Positions 1-8,079 of a stretch of 35,853 nt of DNA are shown here, piece after piece (within the stretch, counting starts at the first letter, position 1; each line of letters starts with the position of its first letter). The notes under the pieces were generated by a model. That model saw only the letters and a program-made list of their open reading frames with translations. It searched no databases and had not been told where the DNA came from. Where the stretch lies: IMG/VR virus record IMGVR_UViG_3300021368_000900, positions 1 through 35,853 of that record, one strand, 5' to 3'. A program made the translations under genes and the position numbers. The stretch comes from a virus.

Positions 1-567
1 TTCAATGTCCACATATCAGGCCGCAAAGGTCCAGCCGGTATCAAAGACGCACTTAAACGTCTCTCGCCAGAAGCAAGAAACTGTATTACTATCGAAAACG
101 ACGAAAACAAATGGGGACTCGAACACAGTCTTGAGCTTGCAGACGATCTCGCTTTGGTGCTAGATATACACCATCATTGGTGTAGAGAAGGAGAATATAT
201 TGAACCTGAAGACGATCGTTTTCAACGTATTATTGATAGCTGGCGTGGTGTTCGTCCTGTCATCCACTATTCTGTATCTAAAGAAGAACTATTGGCTGAG
301 CATGACCCAAGCACACGACCAGCCATGGACGAACTCATCACAATGGGCTTTACCAAAGCAAAGCTAAGAGCGCACTCAGACTATATGTGGAACGATGCTG
401 TCAACGACTGGGCATTAGAGTTTTTGCCATATGCTGATATCATGGTAGAATCCAAATGTAAGAACCTTGCTAGTATTGAGTTACATAAATATAACACAAG
501 GAGCCAAAATGAGTTACTTACAAAAAATGTACGCCCGGTCCCAGAAGAATACTGCGCCCACATCTAA
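1..567 (+). CDS. uvsE: UV damage endonuclease (UvsE/UVDE family), C-terminal part
   Basis: The reading frame is open from the first base, so the N-terminus lies outside the window and 188 residues are visible. UVDE enzymes are TIM-barrel metal-dependent nucleases that nick DNA 5' of UV photoproducts. The visible part carries the family's metal-site signatures: an ENDENKWG segment (a metal-binding Glu in the family), then LDIHHHW about 25 residues later, a HSDY segment, and a final ADIMVESKCKNLA segment resembling the family's C-terminal MVE-K motif. The gene probably repairs UV damage to phage DNA in sunlit water. Its last 59 bases overlap the next gene, and a late-promoter motif lies within its 3' end. 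The family call is by remembered motif pattern. Confidence 0.85.
   Translation, partial: FNVHISGRKGPAGIKDALKRLSPEARNCITIENDENKWGLEHSLELADDLALVLDIHHHWCREGEYIEPEDDRFQRIIDSWRGVRPVIHYSVSKEELLAEHDPSTRPAMDELITMGFTKAKLRAHSDYMWNDAVNDWALEFLPYADIMVESKCKNLASIELHKYNTRSQNELLTKNVRPVPEEYCAHI
484..491 (+). promoter_or_regulatory. T4-type late promoter motif CATAAATA
   Basis: CATAAATA resembles the T4 late promoter TATAAATA. It ends 17 bases before the ATG at 509, leaving room for a short leader with the AAGGAG ribosome site at 498-503. It lies inside the uvsE coding end, so it would start late transcripts for the small genes downstream. Confidence 0.5.
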
Positions 568-760
568 AAAAAATCCTAATAGGGTTTTAGGAGGACTAAG
601 GGGACAGGGTGTAGATACTATGACTGTATTAGGCGAGGACGGCAGCGAACATACTATTCCTTCTCAAAAATATGTAGAAGGACTTGAACAAAAATTACGT
701 TCAACAGAAGTCAGACTTAATAAAGTTGAACAACAGTTAAGGAGATTGAACCGTGATTAA
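509..760 (+). CDS. Hypothetical 83-residue protein with C-terminal coiled coil
   Basis: No family was recognised. The start at 509 is chosen because AAGGAG sits at 498-503; an in-frame upstream ATG at 467 has no such site and lies deeper in uvsE. The N-terminal half is basic and polar (Lys, Asn, Arg), and the middle reads TMTVLGEDGSEHTIPSQKYV. The last 30 residues form a heptad-like charged helix (EQKLRSTEVRLNKVEQQLRR) suggesting a coiled coil and oligomerisation. It overlaps uvsE by 59 bases and the next small gene by 8 bases, so translation is probably coupled. Function unknown. Confidence 0.75.
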   Translation: MSYLQKMYARSQKNTAPTSKKNPNRVLGGLRGQGVDTMTVLGEDGSEHTIPSQKYVEGLEQKLRSTEVRLNKVEQQLRRLNRD

Positions 761-911
761 AAAATGGATTGACACACGTATTAAAGAACGTACTACTTGG
801 GATGGTGCGGTATTGATAATTGCAGGTTTAGCTATGCTACTAGCACCAACAAACTTGATTGGACTTGGTTGTATTGCTTATGGTGCTTGGACTATATGGA
901 AAACTGAGTAA
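753..911 (+). CDS. Small membrane protein (52 residues), GTG start
   Basis: The frame opens with GTG at 753, preceded by TTAAGGAG at about 736-743, and ends in TAA at 909-911, which overlaps the next ATG by one base. The product begins with a basic amphipathic stretch (IKKWIDTRIKERTTW) followed by a hydrophobic segment from about residue 18 to 47, enough for one or two membrane passes, and ends WTIWKTE. Codon structure, a good ribosome site and tight packing between neighbours support a real gene. Function unknown; a membrane-associated accessory protein is the most that can be said. Confidence 0.7.
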   Translation: MIKKWIDTRIKERTTWDGAVLIIAGLAMLLAPTNLIGLGCIAYGAWTIWKTE

Positions 912-1219
912 TGGTATTATCCGTAACTGAAAAAGCTAAGAACTATTTACAAAATATGGCAATATCTAAAGGAAGCCACTATATTTCATTACAAGTTAAG
1001 GGGGGCGGCTGTTCAGGATTTCAATATGATTGGAGTTTTACAGACGACACTGAGGGTGGCAAACTTATAGAGGATATTTTGGTTGTAGATACACTTTCTG
1101 AAATGTTCTTATTTGGATGTGTTGTAGATTATGTAGAAGAGCTTGGCGGATCTTATCTAAAGGTAGTTAATCCAAATGCTACTGCAAGTTGCGGATGCGG
1201 AGAAAGTTTCGCAGTATAA
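911..1219 (+). CDS. HesB/IscA-type iron-sulfur cluster carrier protein
   Basis: This 102-residue protein has the full A-type carrier architecture: GGGCSGF at residues 31-37 and CGCGESF at 94-100, giving the three conserved cysteines C34, C94 and C96 with the usual wide spacing. A-type carriers (IscA, ErpA, HesB) accept Fe-S clusters from a scaffold and pass them to apo-proteins in the cytoplasm. The ATG overlaps the previous stop codon (TAATG), implying coupled translation. The phage also encodes a ferredoxin at 19154, so cluster supply to phage Fe-S proteins is a reasonable but unproven role. Sequence alone does not separate IscA from ErpA or HesB. Confidence 0.92.
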   Translation: MVLSVTEKAKNYLQNMAISKGSHYISLQVKGGGCSGFQYDWSFTDDTEGGKLIEDILVVDTLSEMFLFGCVVDYVEELGGSYLKVVNPNATASCGCGESFAV

Positions 1220-1253
1220 TTTAGGATACTGGCAAAAACTTATTGCCTAAATT
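1218..1253. terminator. Hairpin between convergent genes
   Basis: AATTTAGG (1218-1225) and CCTAAATT (1246-1253) form a perfect 8-bp stem around a 20-base loop. It lies exactly where the plus-strand HesB gene and the minus-strand zinc-ribbon gene meet, overlapping both stop regions. It is AT-rich and the loop is long, so it is only a plausible bidirectional terminator. Confidence 0.45.
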
Positions 1254-1534
1254 TTACTAATATCTATATCACTAGAAACAGATATATTCCATATCTGCTT
1301 TTTTTGCACACCTTTTTTCTGAGCAAATTTCTTACTATCGCACTCAGAGCATACATGAAAATAATTATTAGAAATACGCTTTGGATCCATTGATCCTCTA
1401 CTACGTTCAAATGTCTTACTACACGCATCGCAACGTAATATTATCATTTTAACGTCTCTATAATACTTGTGTACAACACCTTTTTTGCTAGGTCTTTCAT
1501 AAATTTTCTTTAATATGTATTCTTTGATAAACAT
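1247..1534 (-). CDS. Zinc-ribbon protein, conserved hypothetical
   Basis: On the minus strand the frame has two CxxC pairs, C35/C38 (CDAC) and C62/C65 (CSEC), counted from the Met at 1534, typical of a structural zinc ribbon. Basic segments flank it (KKIYERPSKKGVVHKYYRD before, KKFAQKKGVQKKQIW after), suggesting nucleic-acid binding. An upstream in-frame Met at 1585 would add 17 hydrophobic residues and run into the promoter region of the facing gene, so the 95-residue start is preferred; neither start has a strong ribosome site. From memory, similar small zinc-ribbon proteins occur in marine T4-like phages without assigned function. A transcription regulator is possible, but this is a guess. 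Confidence 0.75.
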   Translation of the reverse strand: MFIKEYILKKIYERPSKKGVVHKYYRDVKMIILRCDACSKTFERSRGSMDPKRISNNYFHVCSECDSKKFAQKKGVQKKQIWNISVSSDIDISKI

Positions 1535-1567
1535 AATAGTATTTACATTAAGATTATAAAATGATAC

Positions 1568-1575
1568 GATAAATA
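1568..1575 (+). promoter_or_regulatory. T4-type late promoter motif GATAAATA
   Basis: GATAAATA lies 27 bases before the ATG of the giant fibre gene at 1603, in the divergent gap with the minus-strand zinc-ribbon gene. A start about six bases downstream would give a leader containing the CAGGAGT ribosome site. It is probably the main late promoter of the first adhesion block. Confidence 0.7.
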
Positions 1576-1602
1576 TGTATAACAAGCCTCAGGAGTAAGA
1601 GA

Positions 1603-4600
1603 ATGACTAGACAAGTTGTGAACATTGGTGTAGAAGGTAATGACGGAACAGGCGATAGTATCCGTGAAGCATTTAAAAAATCCAATGAAAACTTTCAAGA
1701 ATTATATGCTGTTTTTGGACAAGGTGGACAGATTGGCTTTTCAAGTTTAAGCGATACACCCAATACCTTAACAGATAGTAATGGTAATGGAAATTTAGTA
1801 CCTATTACAGCAGCAGATGGTAGTGCAGTTGAATTAAGGAAACTAGTCGGACAAGGTGTAACAATTGATTACACATCTAATCCTGATGAAATTAAAATAG
1901 TAAACTTAGGGGCAGCCGTTGAAAATGATCTTACTCCTTCATTAGGCGGCGACTTAGATGGCTTAAATTTATTTGCTATTGGTAGAATAGTAGTATCAGA
2001 CGCAGCAGCTACTAGGTTTAATAACTCCCATAATTTAGTCGGAACAGCCAATGCTATTACAATAGATGATTTGGTTACAGACAAAAAATACAATGATAAA
2101 AATTATGCACCTAATGGTGTAAAGACAGGAAAGCCTATACCTGCAAGAGATGAGCCGGCTGATGCAACAGAGTATACTTTAACAATTACAGCAGTTAATG
2201 GTGTAGATTGTACTATTGCTAATCATGGACTAACCAAAGGTAATGATGGTGATCCGTATGTTTTTGCTGGAACAAGTGCTAATGATTTAGTAGACGGCAC
2301 AACATACTATATCAAGAAAAAAGATAACAATGTTATTACATTACATCCTACCGAAGCGTCTGCGCTTGCAGGAAATGCAGCATTGCAAGGTGCTACAGGG
2401 ACTATAACCAATGGTAATTATAACACTGACCTTAGTGGATTTTATTTAGAGACTGAAGCATTACCTAGAAAACACGCTGTAAAACGCAGCGGTGATACAA
2501 TGACTGGTGATTTGTTTTTAAATGATCACCCTGGTACATTCAAGGGAATTGACACAGGCAACAAAGAAGATTTCCAAGCTGCAACAAAGTATTATGTTGA
2601 TAATACAAGTTTTGCTAGTGTAACAAATATATATGTTAGCACCCAAGGTGACGATGTACAGGCTAATAGAGCTTTTGACAAAAAAGGACGTTCACCAGCA
2701 GCAGCTTTTAGATCTATTAACAAAGCAGCAGAGCTTGCAGAAGAACTTATGGCTACTGCAAGAGTAGAACCAGGTCCATATTTACAAACTGTAACTTACG
2801 GCAATACTCCTAGCACAGCAGGAACACCTGCTCCTATTACTGCAAAAGGTTTTACAAATGGTTCAGGTTATACGACACTTATACAATTAATGACTGATAA
2901 TAGACAGTTTATTGTAGAAGATACGATTGCTTATGTCAATACAACGTTTCCTAATTTTTCCTATGACGAAGCAACTTGTGCAAGAGATGTAGGGCTTATA
3001 ATCGATAGTATTAAACTTGACCTTGCAGCTGGTGCAACAACAAACTTCCTAACTATACAGGCTGGTTTAAGATATTTTAGTAATGTTAGTGGACGTAAGG
3101 CTATTAGCACACAGTTAACAGAAACTATTGCCGCAATACAACACGCAAAGAACATTACTAACACAATTTTACAAAATCAAACTGTTACAGCACAACCAAG
3201 TAATCCAGAAACACAAGTAATGGCTGCTCAGGCTGCAAATGTTACAGCTCGAACAGCAGCTATTGCACGATTTGATAAGATTGTAGAAATTATCGACGGA
3301 GACCAACAAGGAAATGATCCAGGACTTGCATCAACAGGTCCAGTTGTAGAAGGTAGCACTTATTCTTTTGTAGTAGATAATGGAGGATTTGGTAATTTAG
3401 ATCAATCTGATCCTACTAACATAGATATGCGTCCAGGTAAAGTTATTAGAGGACAAAGCTCTGGTGCGCTAGGACGAATTGTAGAAGTTACAAATGCAGC
3501 AAGCGAAGATACTGTCAAAGTTCAGTTGTTAGAACCTATTGAATACGAAATAGGCGAAACGCTTGAATATGGAAACTTTATTAAAAAGGCACAAATTTCT
3601 ATTAGGGTAGAATCAGGAATATATGAAGAACATTATCCAATTAAGATTCCTCAAAATGTTAGTATTAAAGGTGACGAATTTAGACGAGTAATAATTAGAC
3701 CTGCAGAGGGTATGTCGCAAAGTAAATGGGCAAACTTGTATTTTTATAGAGATGCAACTTTTGACGGTTTAACTATTGCAAGTCAAGGTACAGTAGATCC
3801 AATTACAGGTGGTTACTATGGACGTCATTACCTACTAGATCCTACTAGTGATATTAACATAAGCACGTTTGGTAAGAAAAATCCAGGCGCATTTGAAGAT
3901 GCAAGTGCTCTTATCCGTAAAAACAAAGAGTTTATTGTTGAAGAAGTAATTGCCTATATAAACGATACGTATCCTACATTAGTTTACAATACTACAAAAT
4001 GCCGTAGAGACACAGGTTATATAGTAGATGGTATAGTTAAGGATTTACTTGATGGCGGTCGTAAAAATTCTTTACGTAATCAAGGTGCTTACTACGCAGG
4101 AGCAGTCAGTGGGCAAGAAACAGAAACTGAAGATGCAATACAACACATTAGCACATTAGCTGCAAATATACTAGCAAATGATAGTGCTAACCCTTATACA
4201 GCATTACAAACAGTTGAGTCACAAATTTTTGATTCCAATCTTACAGCAGAAACAGCATCACAAACTTGGTTAGATGCACTTGTAGATTGTGTAGCGTTTG
4301 CATTTGACACAGACTATAAACCAGCAAAAGATAATAATCAACTTGATGTTTTCTTAATGAACGATGCAAGTATACTTAGAAATGTTAGTTGTCAAGAACA
4401 CGGCGGCTTTATGAATGTGCTTGATCCCGAAGGACAAGTTTTAACAAAATCTCCATATATCCAAACTGCATCTAGTTTTTCACAAGGTATAAACGATCAA
4501 GCATTTAGAGGCGGTATGTTTATTGATGCTTGGGTGGGTAATATTCCTATGGTTGTTTATTCTGATCCAAGCAGTACACCATTTAGACTTTATGTAGCAA

Positions 4601-7600
4601 GCGTAGGCGGCACTGGACTGTTTACTCGTAAGCCTCAAACACCTGCTCCTTTCTATATAGATGGTATAAGATATACAGTAAATGCAGTTGAAAGTTACGA
4701 CCAAGCAGCAGGTACAGCAGTGCTATTGTTAGATCCTACTTCAGGCGAAGGCAACGGCTTCACTGAAACTATTCCGGCCTTTAGTGATCCAGATCCTCAA
4801 GATCCTACACAGCGTACAGGCGGTTATGAACTTTATGTTCAAACTGCTGGTAACAGAAGTATGTTGTCAAACGACAATACTCAAGTAAATGATGATGGAT
4901 ACGGTACTATTGCAACTAACGGTGGTTTATCAGAACTTGTATCACAGTTTACGTATTATTGCCATACAGCATATTTTGCTAATAATGGTGGTCAAATTAG
5001 ATCACTTAACGGATCAAATGCATATGGTGAATATGGACTTGTTGCAGCAGGTGCTGACCCTAACGAAATTCCGGATGATGTGGGGTTAATTAGTAACTTT
5101 GTTCAATCAGCAAAAATATATGACGATGGAGGAACCTATGATCATCCATTAGATCAGTTATATTGCTATGTTACTGGATGTTTACAAACACCACAAGCAA
5201 GAGGCGAAATTGAAATCAATCATGGTGGTCTCATAGGGTTAACACGTTACGAAATTACAACAGTTCAGGACATTACAGCTACTGATCCTTTGGTGGTAGG
5301 AACTGTAGCAGCCGGAAGGCTTAATAAAGTATATAAAGTTAACTTTAGCACTTCTGGTCAGTCAGGTAGAAGTGACACAGGATTAAAAGCAGTGCTTGCA
5401 AATGATCAAGCAGTTACTTTACGCTGTAATCAAAACTTCTTATTTGACGGACTAAGAGAAACACAACCTATCAGACCTTCAACAGCATTGAAGTTTACTG
5501 AACTTAGTCCAATTGTATATAGAACTATTTCGTTTGAAACTGTAGATGCTACAGGTGCTAATTTGCCAAACAATGATGAGTCAACTCTTACAATAGACCA
5601 AACTTATGATTACATTAGATTAGCTGTAAAACAAAGCGAGATTGTAAATGCAAACGCAGATGGCGATCCAGGTACAATGGGTGCTGCTACTGGCGACACA
5701 ATGCTTGCAATTGAAACGTTGAGCTCACAAGACGATATTGACAGGCTTAACAACAACACAATAACTGATGCAGCAGCTCAGCCTACTCTACAAGCAGGTG
5801 AAGTAAGACAAGCACCTCACATATTTGGTTGGGAAGGACAAACTTATGAAGTCTATGAATATGTACAGAGAACTGGATTTGCTACTGTTAAGATTAGAAG
5901 ATATGCTGACCAAGCAACTACACAAACAGGAGCAACAGGGTTAGGTGCTTCACTACAATTTGCTAACTTTGATGTAACACTAAGAGCAGGTTTACAAGGT
6001 AAAGTTGATAGTGCATTGACTACAGAAGTTACTCCTGCGAAAATAACATTTAAGATTTCTACCTGTAGAGCAACAGGACACGATTTCCTAGATATTGGTA
6101 CAGGAAGCTACAATGATAGTAATTATCCTAACGTTGTGTTAGGTGAACCGATTGTACAAAGTAACCAAGATAGAGAAGTTGATGAACGAACAGAAGGTAG
6201 ATGTTTCTATGTATCAACAGACCAAGATGGTTTTTTCCGTGTAGGTAGATTCTTTACAGTTGACCAAGGTACTGGACGAGTAACATTTAGTGCGCAAATT
6301 GCATTAAGTAACTTAGATGGTATTGGATTTAAACGAGGAGTTGCAATTACAGCATTCCTTACAGATACTTCTATGGCAGATAATGCTACTGACGCAGTTC
6401 CTACACAGAGTGCTGTGGTAGGATATGTAAATAGACGTTTAGGATTTACAGCAGATGGTACAGCAGTTTCTAATCCTCTAAGTACATTCATTGGATATTT
6501 AAAACTAAATGGCGGTCAAATGACAGGTCCGATTAATATGACAGCTAATCATATTATTAATATCCCTGACATTCAGCCTGATTATAACGATGATAGTGTA
6601 GCAGTTAACAAAGCATATGTTGATGCTAATTTAGAAGCAAACAATGAATTAACTGAACTGCGTAATATGGAAATTGTAAATCCAACAGCAGGCGATTTAC
6701 TTGTTGCAAGTGGATATTACAGAATTATTGTAGACAACACAGTTGACGGAGACTGGGAAAACCATATAGGCGAAACACTAACAACAAGTAGTGGTTCAAC
6801 AGGTACATTAATAGATGCAGTTGATACACTCATTAGAGGTGATGCAAGAACAATACTTACATATGATTTGACTAGTGCAACACAATTCCCAAATACAGAT
6901 ACTGTTAGTTATAGTGGGGGCGTTAATGCACAAATTATAAGTCCTGGTGGTATACCAGTAGACGAATATGTAAGCTGCCATCCTGATACTACAAACGGCG
7001 ATATTTCAGTATCGGTTACTAGAAACGGACCAGCAGCGCCAGGACCAGATAGTTATGTTTCGCTTAATATTGGAAATGGTAAAATTTCAAATGTCCATAT
7101 TGCAGCAAATGCAGCAATAGACCAATCAAAACTCAACATGAATATTGCTACAGCACGTAATGTAGCTCCGTCAGGAACTGCTGCTCAAATACAAGCTGCA
7201 AGCGGATTAGCAAGTTTTGATGATTCACAGTTTGATGTAACGGCAGGTTGGGCTTCAATACAAGATGCAGGAATCACAAAAGCAAAAATTGAAAATATAG
7301 CAAGCGGAGTAGCACTAGGTAGATTGAGTGCAAATTCAGGCGCAGTTGAAGAAGTTACTTTTGCAGACATTGTTTCAAATGGTATAGATTCTACAACAAC
7401 AGGTCAAGCAAATAAAATTGTTAAGACCACAGCAACAGGTGCAATAGTAGCTGGGGCTGAAATAAATGCACAGGAAGTTCAAATAAACTCTGTAAAACTT
7501 GCAGATGCTCCAACAGGAACAACTAGCCATGTTCTATATAGTCCAGCAGGCACAGCAGCCTTAACATTAGACGGCTCTACTGTAACTGTTGGAGGTAACA

Positions 7601-8079
7601 TAGAAACTACAAATGTGAACGCAAATATAGGTGCATCTAACAGTAAATTTAATACAGTGTATGCAACTACATTTGACGGAACAGCAACGACTGCAAGATA
7701 TGCTGACTTGGCTGAGAACTATCTTGCAGACGACGATTATGAAGTAGGAACTGTTGTTGCGTTTGGTGGAGAATACGAAGTTACAGTAACACAAACAAAA
7801 GGCGATCATAGAGTAGCAGGTGTTGTTTCAACAAATCCAGCACACTTAATGAACAGCGAATTGGAAGGTGACAATGTTAAACCAATTGCACTACAAGGTC
7901 GTGTTCCTTGTAAGGTAATAGGAAAAGTTGAAAAAGGTGATATGCTAGTTACAAGTGCTATAGCAGGATACGCAATGGTTAATAATACGCCGGGTATTGG
8001 ACAAGTTATTGGCAAGGCTGTAGGAATAAAAACAGACGACGGAAAAGGAATAGTAGAAGTTGTGGTAGGTAGAGTATAA
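1603..8079 (+). CDS. Giant tail-fibre/adhesin protein (2158 residues)
   Basis: The N-terminus carries an NIG-x-NDGTGD-REAF-K-N-NF module (residues 6-32) shared with other proteins here and probably docking the fibre to the virion. Residues about 300-340 contain GDTMTGDLFL and ATKYYVDN, typical of phage fibre repeats. From about 342 to 720 the pattern (YVSTQGDD, SIRVESGIYEEHYPI, NVSIKGDEFRRVIIRP) suggests a right-handed beta-helix. Two related segments of about 90 residues occur at 433-525 and 774-859. A second fibre repeat (GGQMTGPINM, VNKAYVD) lies near 1640-1670. The last 130 residues (ARYADLAENY, RVAGVVSTNP, ALQGRVPCKVIG) form a separate domain that loosely resembles self-cleaving fibre-tip domains. 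The gene is rich in Thr, Asn, Gly and Ala, has the CAGGAG ribosome site and a late promoter upstream, and its stop overlaps the subtilase start. Confidence 0.88.
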   Translation: MTRQVVNIGVEGNDGTGDSIREAFKKSNENFQELYAVFGQGGQIGFSSLSDTPNTLTDSNGNGNLVPITAADGSAVELRKLVGQGVTIDYTSNPDEIKIVNLGAAVENDLTPSLGGDLDGLNLFAIGRIVVSDAAATRFNNSHNLVGTANAITIDDLVTDKKYNDKNYAPNGVKTGKPIPARDEPADATEYTLTITAVNGVDCTIANHGLTKGNDGDPYVFAGTSANDLVDGTTYYIKKKDNNVITLHPTEASALAGNAALQGATGTITNGNYNTDLSGFYLETEALPRKHAVKRSGDTMTGDLFLNDHPGTFKGIDTGNKEDFQAATKYYVDNTSFASVTNIYVSTQGDDVQANRAFDKKGRSPAAAFRSINKAAELAEELMATARVEPGPYLQTVTYGNTPSTAGTPAPITAKGFTNGSGYTTLIQLMTDNRQFIVEDTIAYVNTTFPNFSYDEATCARDVGLIIDSIKLDLAAGATTNFLTIQAGLRYFSNVSGRKAISTQLTETIAAIQHAKNITNTILQNQTVTAQPSNPETQVMAAQAANVTARTAAIARFDKIVEIIDGDQQGNDPGLASTGPVVEGSTYSFVVDNGGFGNLDQSDPTNIDMRPGKVIRGQSSGALGRIVEVTNAASEDTVKVQLLEPIEYEIGETLEYGNFIKKAQISIRVESGIYEEHYPIKIPQNVSIKGDEFRRVIIRPAEGMSQSKWANLYFYRDATFDGLTIASQGTVDPITGGYYGRHYLLDPTSDINISTFGKKNPGAFEDASALIRKNKEFIVEEVIAYINDTYPTLVYNTTKCRRDTGYIVDGIVKDLLDGGRKNSLRNQGAYYAGAVSGQETETEDAIQHISTLAANILANDSANPYTALQTVESQIFDSNLTAETASQTWLDALVDCVAFAFDTDYKPAKDNNQLDVFLMNDASILRNVSCQEHGGFMNVLDPEGQVLTKSPYIQTASSFSQGINDQAFRGGMFIDAWVGNIPMVVYSDPSSTPFRLYVASVGGTGLFTRKPQTPAPFYIDGIRYTVNAVESYDQAAGTAVLLLDPTSGEGNGFTETIPAFSDPDPQDPTQRTGGYELYVQTAGNRSMLSNDNTQVNDDGYGTIATNGGLSELVSQFTYYCHTAYFANNGGQIRSLNGSNAYGEYGLVAAGADPNEIPDDVGLISNFVQSAKIYDDGGTYDHPLDQLYCYVTGCLQTPQARGEIEINHGGLIGLTRYEITTVQDITATDPLVVGTVAAGRLNKVYKVNFSTSGQSGRSDTGLKAVLANDQAVTLRCNQNFLFDGLRETQPIRPSTALKFTELSPIVYRTISFETVDATGANLPNNDESTLTIDQTYDYIRLAVKQSEIVNANADGDPGTMGAATGDTMLAIETLSSQDDIDRLNNNTITDAAAQPTLQAGEVRQAPHIFGWEGQTYEVYEYVQRTGFATVKIRRYADQATTQTGATGLGASLQFANFDVTLRAGLQGKVDSALTTEVTPAKITFKISTCRATGHDFLDIGTGSYNDSNYPNVVLGEPIVQSNQDREVDERTEGRCFYVSTDQDGFFRVGRFFTVDQGTGRVTFSAQIALSNLDGIGFKRGVAITAFLTDTSMADNATDAVPTQSAVVGYVNRRLGFTADGTAVSNPLSTFIGYLKLNGGQMTGPINMTANHIINIPDIQPDYNDDSVAVNKAYVDANLEANNELTELRNMEIVNPTAGDLLVASGYYRIIVDNTVDGDWENHIGETLTTSSGSTGTLIDAVDTLIRGDARTILTYDLTSATQFPNTDTVSYSGGVNAQIISPGGIPVDEYVSCHPDTTNGDISVSVTRNGPAAPGPDSYVSLNIGNGKISNVHIAANAAIDQSKLNMNIATARNVAPSGTAAQIQAASGLASFDDSQFDVTAGWASIQDAGITKAKIENIASGVALGRLSANSGAVEEVTFADIVSNGIDSTTTGQANKIVKTTATGAIVAGAEINAQEVQINSVKLADAPTGTTSHVLYSPAGTAALTLDGSTVTVGGNIETTNVNANIGASNSKFNTVYATTFDGTATTARYADLAENYLADDDYEVGTVVAFGGEYEVTVTQTKGDHRVAGVVSTNPAHLMNSELEGDNVKPIALQGRVPCKVIGKVEKGDMLVTSAIAGYAMVNNTPGIGQVIGKAVGIKTDDGKGIVEVVVGRV
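2899..3177 (+). repeat. Internal protein duplication in giant fibre, copy 1
   Basis: This segment encodes residues 433-525, starting NRQFIVEDTIAYVNTTFP, with a C-x-RD-x-G-x-I-x-D core and ending near an AIQHAKNIT helix. It aligns in order with 3922-4179 (NKEFIVEEVIAYINDTYP, CRRDTGYIVDG, AIQHISTLA). Divergence is high at the DNA level, so the duplication is old. Confidence 0.75.
3922..4179 (+). repeat. Internal protein duplication in giant fibre, copy 2
   Basis: This segment encodes residues 774-859, the partner of 2899-3177. The shared pattern is FIVE(D/E)-IAY(V/I)N-T(F/Y)P, then a CxRD-G-I-D core, then Y-x(4)-VSG and an AIQH helix. Confidence 0.75.

Noticed and set aside
4889-5089. 66-codon plus-strand frame inside the giant fibre
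   Set aside because: Met/Leu/His-biased product of the alternate frame, no ribosome site; the fibre frame continues unbroken through it.
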